Source: DASSCW01 sp036555005 (GTDB lineage: Bacteria > Chloroflexota > Limnocylindria > QHBO01). From it: 10,060 nt of DNA. Under the pieces are notes generated by a model. That model was not told where the DNA came from. It saw nothing but the letters and a program-made list of their open reading frames with translations, and ran no database searches. Below are positions 7,013-10,060 of the stretch, in pieces. How positions within the stretch are numbered: position 1 is the stretch's first letter; each line of letters starts with the position of its first letter. The stretch is taken from contig DATBME010000046.1 of assembly GCA_036555005.1 (NCBI GenBank), positions 1-10,060 on the forward strand, given 5' to 3'. A program made the position numbers and the translations under genes.

Positions 7013-8353
7013 TCACTCGGAGTAGATCATCTCCCGAACGGCGCTGATCTCCCGCCGCATCTCGTCGTTCTCGGCCAGCTCGCGGGCGATCTTGTCGCAG
7101 GCATGCAGCACGGTGCTGTGATCGCGACCGCCAAGCTCGGCGCCGATGCGCAGCAGGCTGATGTCGGTCTCCTCGCGGATCAGGTACATCGCGATCTGGC
7201 GTGGCACCACGATCGCCCGGTCGCGCTTGCTGCTGCGCAGCTGGTCCAGGTTGACCCCGTAGTAGTCGGCCACCGCGCGCACGATGCGCTGCGGGGTGAT
7301 CGACCGCTTCTTGGGGTTGTACATGACGTTGCTGAGCACCGCCGAGGCGAGCTCGTTGTTGATCGGCATGCCGGACATCGAGGCGTAGGCGATGACCCGG
7401 TTGAGGGCGCCCTCCAGCTCGCGGACGTTGCTCACCACCTTGCGGGCGATGAACTCGATGACCTCGGCCGGGATCAGGTTCAGCTGGTCCTCCGCCTTCG
7501 AGCGCAGGATCGCGATCCGCGTCTCCAGGTCGGGCGGGGTCAGGTCGGCGATCAGGCCCCACTCGAACCGCGACCGGAGCCGCTCCTCAAGGGTGGTGAT
7601 CGCCTTCGGCGGCCGGTCGGACGACAGCACGATCTGCTTGCCGGCCTCGTGGATGGCGTTGAAGGTGTGGAAGAACTCCTCCTGGGTCCGCTCCCGCTCA
7701 GCGATGAACTGGATATCGTCGATGAGCAGCACGTCGATGCGGCGGTATCGGTTCCGGAAGTCCTCCATCTTCTGCTCGCGGATCGAGTTGATGAAGTCGT
7801 TGGTGAACTTCTCGGAGGTGGCGTACAGGATCCGCTTGCGCGGGAACTTGGCCGCCACCGCGTTGCCGATGGCGTGCATCAGGTGCGTCTTGCCGAGGCC
7901 CACGCCGCCGTACAGGAAGAGCGGGTTGTAGGCGTGCCCCGGCCGCTCCGCGACGGAGAGGGCGGCCGCGTGCGCCAGCCGGTTGGCGGAGCCGACGATG
8001 AAGTTGGCGAAGGTGTATCGGCTGTTCAGGTTGACGGTGTTGCCGCCGGCCGAGAGGGGCGGCGGGGCCAGGGCGTCCTCGTCGGTCTGGGTGGGGAGCG
8101 GACCCGGTGCGTCGGCGACCACGAACTCGACCTGGACCGATCCGCCCACCACGCGGGCCAGGGTCTGGCTCACCAGGGTGCGGTAGCGGTTGTCCAGCCA
8201 GTCGCGAGCGAATCCGTTGGGGGCGGCGATGCGGAAGCGGCTTTCATCGATCTCGGCGAGGGTCGTGTCCTTCAGCCAGGTCTCGTAGTTGGCGGGTGAG
8301 AGGCTGACCTGCAGCTCTCCGAGGACGGCACGCCAAACCTGCTTCGCATCCAT
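7013..8353 (-). CDS. dnaA: Chromosomal replication initiator DnaA
   Basis: All four DnaA domains are present in about 446 residues. Domain I: MDAKQVWRAVLGELQ and YETWLKDT. Domain II: a short variable linker (about 80-108). Domain III, AAA+: Walker A GGVGLGKTH (about 150-158), Walker B LLIDDIQF (about 210-217) and VRELEGALNRV (about 310-320). Domain IV: the DnaA-box-binding signature GGRDHSTVLHAC (about 408-419). DnaA-ATP binds oriC boxes, melts the origin and recruits helicase. The ATG at 8353 follows a GGGAG ribosome site by 11 nt; the TTG codon just before it (8356) is 8 nt from that site and could also be used, adding one residue. The gene is monocistronic, divergent from rpmH and upstream of dnaN on the same strand. 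Confidence 0.98.
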   Translation of the reverse strand: MDAKQVWRAVLGELQVSLSPANYETWLKDTTLAEIDESRFRIAAPNGFARDWLDNRYRTLVSQTLARVVGGSVQVEFVVADAPGPLPTQTDEDALAPPPLSAGGNTVNLNSRYTFANFIVGSANRLAHAAALSVAERPGHAYNPLFLYGGVGLGKTHLMHAIGNAVAAKFPRKRILYATSEKFTNDFINSIREQKMEDFRNRYRRIDVLLIDDIQFIAERERTQEEFFHTFNAIHEAGKQIVLSSDRPPKAITTLEERLRSRFEWGLIADLTPPDLETRIAILRSKAEDQLNLIPAEVIEFIARKVVSNVRELEGALNRVIAYASMSGMPINNELASAVLSNVMYNPKKRSITPQRIVRAVADYYGVNLDQLRSSKRDRAIVVPRQIAMYLIREETDISLLRIGAELGGRDHSTVLHACDKIARELAENDEMRREISAVREMIYSE

Positions 8354-8465
8354 CAATCAGCCGTCTCCCGTTGGTCAACGGAGGGGTGGGTCGGGCTCGA
8401 AATCCTACTCCCTCCGGACGGCGCGGAACCGGCGGAATCGGTGATCCGGCCTCGGGGGTCGCGGT

Positions 8466-8495
8466 AGTGTAGCAGCGAGGTTTCGGCCCGGGCAA
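8466..8495 (-). promoter_or_regulatory. Candidate dnaA promoter
   Basis: On the minus strand TTGCCC (8495-8490) and TACACT (8471-8466) are separated by 18 bp, matching four of six bases at each of the sigma-70 -35 and -10 boxes. Transcription would begin near 8459 and give a leader of roughly 105 nt before dnaA. It is the best pair seen upstream of dnaA, but this is a motif match only. Confidence 0.4.
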
Positions 8496-8529
8496 TCACC
8501 CAGGTGACACTCGGCACGACCTCCCTCCT

Positions 8530-8550
8530 CCCCGCGCTTGAGGCGCGGGG
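8530..8550. other. Strong GC-rich hairpin with an overlapping alternative stem
   Basis: CCCCGCGC (8530-8537) and GCGCGGGG (8543-8550) form a perfect 8-bp stem with the loop TTGAG. The right arm also contributes to GGGGCCA (8547-8553), which can pair instead with TGGCCCC (8582-8588), enclosing GTCC-CC-GGAC. The two foldings exclude each other. No T-run follows, so this is not a standard terminator. It lies upstream of the candidate dnaA promoter, and no transcript through it is evident. Confidence 0.5.
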
Positions 8551-8628
8551 CCAGGTAGCTCGGCGCGGGTCCCCGGACGGGTGGCCCCCGGTCGCTCCCT
8601 CGCGCAGGTACCGACCCATGACCTGGCT

Positions 8629-8758
8629 TACTCATGGTTTGCGTATGTCGGCGCCGATGGCTGAGCTGGCGCGTCCCGTCACTCCCAGCCTGAGTGGGGC
8701 AGCGCCGGAGTGGGCTGGCGACCGATCCATCCGCGCCGTTGTACTCAAGTGGCGAGTA
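8629..8758. repeat. Three further REP-like palindromic repeats
   Basis: These are the same family as the array at 728-928. Copies: 8629-8660 (plus; right arm altered to GCGTA, tail TGTCGGCGCCGATGG), 8680-8710 (plus; arms CACTC/GAGTG, loop CCAGCCT, nearly the loop of the 728 copy), and 8727-8758 (minus; arms TACTC/GAGTA, tail CAACGGCGCGGATGG). The first two are offset by 51 bp in the same orientation and the third is inverted. Arms vary in compensating fashion between TACTC/GAGTA and CACTC/GAGTG, which argues that the folded form is maintained. Confidence 0.75.
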
Positions 8759-8802
8759 CGCCGAGCCGGAATGCGTACCCGCCGGCCACGCCGCCCGGGG
8801 TT

Positions 8803-8916
8803 ATGCGGCGGCTGACTCAACCGACCACGCAGCCCGGCTGCTGGGGGGCTCCCTGCCCGGGCATGCGGCGGCTGACTCAACCGACCACGCAGCCCGGCCA
8901 GAGGGGCGTTCCCTGG
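8803..8916. repeat. 60-bp tandem duplication with a 36-bp identical core
   Basis: Bases 8803-8838 and 8863-8898 are identical over 36 bp (they begin ATGCGGCGGCTGACTCAACC and end CAGCCCGGC) and are offset by exactly 60 bp. The following about 18 bp are also related in both units (both contain CCCTG at matching positions), so this is an imperfect two-copy tandem repeat. Each core contains a GGCTG/CAGCC inverted pair. It lies just upstream of the rpmH promoter. Two copies with related spacers do not make a CRISPR array. Confidence 0.85.
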
Positions 8917-8962
8917 CTGTATCAGTCCCTCACCGCATACGCGGGAACCGGCCCCCAGCGGT

Positions 8963-8993
8963 TTGACACTCGAAGCCGCCGGTGGGGTAGAAT
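8963..8993 (+). promoter_or_regulatory. rpmH-operon promoter
   Basis: A perfect TTGACA (8963-8968) and a TAGAAT (8988-8993, five of six bases of TATAAT) lie 19 bp apart. Spacing is slightly above the 17-bp optimum. Transcription would start near 9000 and give a leader of about 120 nt before rpmH. This is the strongest sigma-70-type match noticed in the window and fits high expression of ribosomal protein L34. Confidence 0.7.
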
Positions 8994-9037
8994 CGCGGCG
9001 CAGAGCGAGACGAGGCCGGAGACGGCGTTTTGCGTGA

Positions 9038-9057
9038 GGCTGGCGATCGAGCCAGCC
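9038..9057 (+). other. Hairpin in the rpmH leader
   Basis: GGCTGGC (9038-9044) and GCCAGCC (9051-9057) form a perfect 7-bp stem with a GATCGA loop, inside the predicted 5' leader of rpmH and 61 bp before its start codon. No T-run follows. It may stabilise the mRNA or take part in control of L34, but no known leader motif was recognised. Confidence 0.4.
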
Positions 9058-9118
9058 GTTCGTGTGTTTCCGGGACTTCGCAACTCGCCCGCCGCTGAAC
9101 GAGGACAGGCACGCACCG

Positions 9119-9253
9119 ATGAAGAGGACCTACCAGCCCAAGAAGCGCGCACGGAAGCGCGAACACGGCTTCCGGGCTCGCATGGCTTCCAAGGGCGGTC
9201 GGCGCGTGCTTGCCCGCAGACGCGCGAAGGGGCGCAAGCGGCTTACCGCCTGA
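9119..9253 (+). CDS. rpmH: Ribosomal protein L34 (bL34)
   Basis: The 44-residue protein begins MKRTYQPKKRARKREHGF and continues RARMASKGGRRVLARRRAKGRK, the defining sequence of bL34 over its full length. It is a very basic component of the large ribosomal subunit that binds 23S rRNA. The ATG at 9119 was chosen over an upstream in-frame start at 9062 because L34 always begins MKRTYQP and because the sequence upstream (GAGGACAGG, 9101-9109) provides a ribosome site. It is the first gene of rpmH-rnpA-yidD-yidC, divergent from dnaA, the classic origin-side cluster, and is driven by the TTGACA promoter at 8963. Confidence 0.98.
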   Translation: MKRTYQPKKRARKREHGFRARMASKGGRRVLARRRAKGRKRLTA

Positions 9254-9274
9254 CGCGAACGAGGGCGCAGTAGC

Positions 9275-9610
9275 GTGCCTGCCTTCCCGATGCTTCGGCG
9301 CAAGGCGGACTTCGATGCTCTCGGCCGCCAGGGAACGGCCCGCTCGTCCCGGCTGCTGGTGCTGCGATCGCTGCGCACCGGACGGCCGGAGACCAGGGTC
9401 GGGTTGAGCACCCCCAGAGCGCTCGGTGGGGCCGTCCAGCGCAATCGTGTACGCCGCCGCCTGCGCGAGCTGATTCGTGAGCGGCAGGAGACGATCGGCG
9501 AGGGCTGGGACCTGCTGCTGATCGCCAGGCCGGAGGCGGCGTCGGCGAGCCACGCGGAGCTGCGCGCGGCACTGGGATCGCTCCTCGAGCGGTCGGGAGT
9601 CGGTGGATGA
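9275..9610 (+). CDS. rnpA: RNase P protein component
   Basis: This 111-residue basic protein has the RnpA pattern: an N-terminal LRRKADFDAL (7-16), RVGLSTPRALGGAVQRNRVRR (41-61) with the RNR RNA-binding motif, then RLRELIRE and GWDLLLIARPEA. It is the protein cofactor of RNase P, which matures the 5' ends of tRNAs, and helps bind the precursor leader. The GTG start at 9275 has GAGGG nine bases upstream; an ATG at 9290 is possible but lacks a comparable site. It lies 21 bp after rpmH and overlaps yidD by 4 bp (ATGA), which suggests translational coupling. Confidence 0.95.
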   Translation: MPAFPMLRRKADFDALGRQGTARSSRLLVLRSLRTGRPETRVGLSTPRALGGAVQRNRVRRRLRELIRERQETIGEGWDLLLIARPEAASASHAELRAALGSLLERSGVGG

Positions 9611-9825
9611 CGGCGATCGGCAAGACGATCGGGCTGGGGATGATCAGGGCCTACCAGGTCCTCTTCTTCTGGATGCCCGCCAGCTGCCGCTACACGCCGT
9701 CGTGCTCGCAGTACACCTACGCCGCCGTCGAGAAGTACGGACTGCTGCGGGGCAGCTGGATGGGCGCCAAGCGGATCGCCCGATGCCAGCCGTTCCACCC
9801 CGGCGGGTACGACCCGGTCCGATGA
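9607..9825 (+). CDS. yidD: YidD membrane-protein insertion efficiency factor
   Basis: The 72-residue protein has the full YidD (UPF0161/DUF37) signature: CRYTPSCSQYTYAAVEKYG (27-45), with Cys27 and Cys33, then GSWMGAKRIARCQPFHPGG (49-67) with Cys60, ending YDPV. An amphipathic N-terminal segment (MIRAYQVLFFWMPA) would associate with the inner face of the membrane. YidD assists the YidC insertase and is nearly always encoded between rnpA and yidC, as here. Its ATG overlaps the rnpA stop codon. The gene is full length with all conserved cysteines. Confidence 0.97.
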   Translation: MTAIGKTIGLGMIRAYQVLFFWMPASCRYTPSCSQYTYAAVEKYGLLRGSWMGAKRIARCQPFHPGGYDPVR

Positions 9826-9868
9826 CGGTTCCCGTGCCGACCGACCGGCAGACGATCCCGAGCCGCCT

Positions 9869-10060
9869 GTGATCGCCGCCGGCTTCCTCGGGATCGAGCA
9901 CTTCAACCCGCCCTGGGATATCTTCTTCCTCCCCCTCTTCAACCTGCTGATCGGTCTCTACGACCTGCCGCTGGTCGACTTCGCGATCGCGATCATCCTG
10001 TTCACGGTCATCATCCGCTTCGCCCTGGCGCCGCTCTTCGTCCGCCAGATCCAGTCCCAG
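9869..10060 (+). CDS. yidC: YidC/Oxa1 membrane-protein insertase, 3'-truncated
   Basis: Sixty-four codons are visible before the window ends. They encode a hydrophobic N-terminal region (FFLPLFNLLIGLYDLP) and then FAIAIILFTVIIRFALAPLFVRQIQSQ, the typical YidC pattern in which the first core membrane helix runs into a basic loop with a QxxSQ-like motif. YidC inserts and folds inner-membrane proteins, alone or with SecYEG. The GTG at 9869 is the only plausible start seen in this frame back to the yidD stop; no strong ribosome site precedes it (GAG at 9860). The lack of a large periplasmic domain is usual outside Gram-negative proteobacteria. Gap to yidD is 43 bp. Confidence 0.9.
   Translation, partial: MIAAGFLGIEHFNPPWDIFFLPLFNLLIGLYDLPLVDFAIAIILFTVIIRFALAPLFVRQIQSQ

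Larger units (their letters stand above)
8354..9118. other. Gene-free dnaA-rpmH intergenic region
   Basis: A 765-bp divergent gap with no credible gene on either strand; short open frames here lack family motifs and overlap repeats. It holds, left to right, a candidate dnaA promoter (8466-8495), a GC-rich hairpin (8530-8550) with an overlapping alternative stem, three REP-like palindromes (8629-8758), a 60-bp tandem repeat (8803-8916), the rpmH promoter (8963-8993) and a leader hairpin (9038-9057). No TCCAC/GTGGA DnaA-box core was seen, so the origin is less likely to lie here than in the dnaA-dnaN gap. Confidence 0.7.

Noticed and set aside
8803..8898. 36-bp repeat with a 24-bp spacer, resembling a CRISPR unit
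   Set aside because: Only two copies exist, the spacer and the sequence after the second copy are related to each other, and no cas genes are nearby; it is a tandem duplication.
8504..8966. Open frames in the dnaA-rpmH gap on both strands
   Set aside because: They run through hairpins and tandem repeats, lack recognisable domains, and arise from the scarcity of stop codons in GC-rich DNA.
9062..9118. N-terminal extension of L34 from an upstream in-frame start
   Set aside because: The L34 family begins at MKRTYQP, and a ribosome site lies just before the ATG at 9119.
9822..9872. Small open frame between yidD and yidC (16 codons)
   Set aside because: No family motif and no clear ribosome site; it is the out-of-frame gap sequence, overlapping the yidC start.

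Overview
This window is the chromosomal replication-origin neighbourhood of a high-GC bacterium. Gene order and protein character fit a Chloroflexota-type lineage. That placement is an inference: L34 has the long Arg/Lys-rich form seen there, a DciA-type helicase loader follows recF, and a bifunctional-nuclease (DUF151) gene sits in the same run. No 16S rRNA or other decisive marker is present.

Layout. (1) Positions 2-715, plus strand: a family-2 glycosyltransferase cut off at its 5' end by the window edge. (2) 716-959: a short convergent intergenic region with four copies of a REP-like palindromic repeat. (3) 960-6482, minus strand: a tight gene run read right to left as dnaN, recF, dciA (DUF721), a large one-pass membrane protein with a degenerate PP2C-like domain and a propeller-like exterior, then a DUF151 nuclease. 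Gaps are 12-49 bp, so this is probably one operon. (4) 6483-7012: the 530-bp dnaN/dnaA gap. It holds a cluster of DnaA-box-like cores (TCCAC/GTGGA) and, next to the dnaA stop, four copies of a second repeat with an ATATCG core in a two-left, two-right arrangement. This is the best oriC candidate. (5) 7013-8353, minus: dnaA. (6) 8354-9118: a 765-bp gap with a candidate dnaA promoter, a strong GC hairpin, three more REP-like copies, a 60-bp tandem repeat and a strong rpmH promoter. (7) 9119-10060, plus: rpmH, rnpA, yidD and the start of yidC.

How the genes work together. DnaA opens the origin, DciA probably helps load the replicative helicase, DnaN is the sliding clamp and RecF acts at stalled or gapped forks. 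The divergent arm makes ribosomal protein L34, the RNase P protein and membrane-insertion proteins, the classic companion cluster of bacterial origins.

Most unusual items: the membrane-anchored degenerate PP2C protein inside the replication operon, the ATATCG repeat array between dnaN and dnaA, and the palindromic repeat family that appears on both sides of the dnaA/dnaN block.
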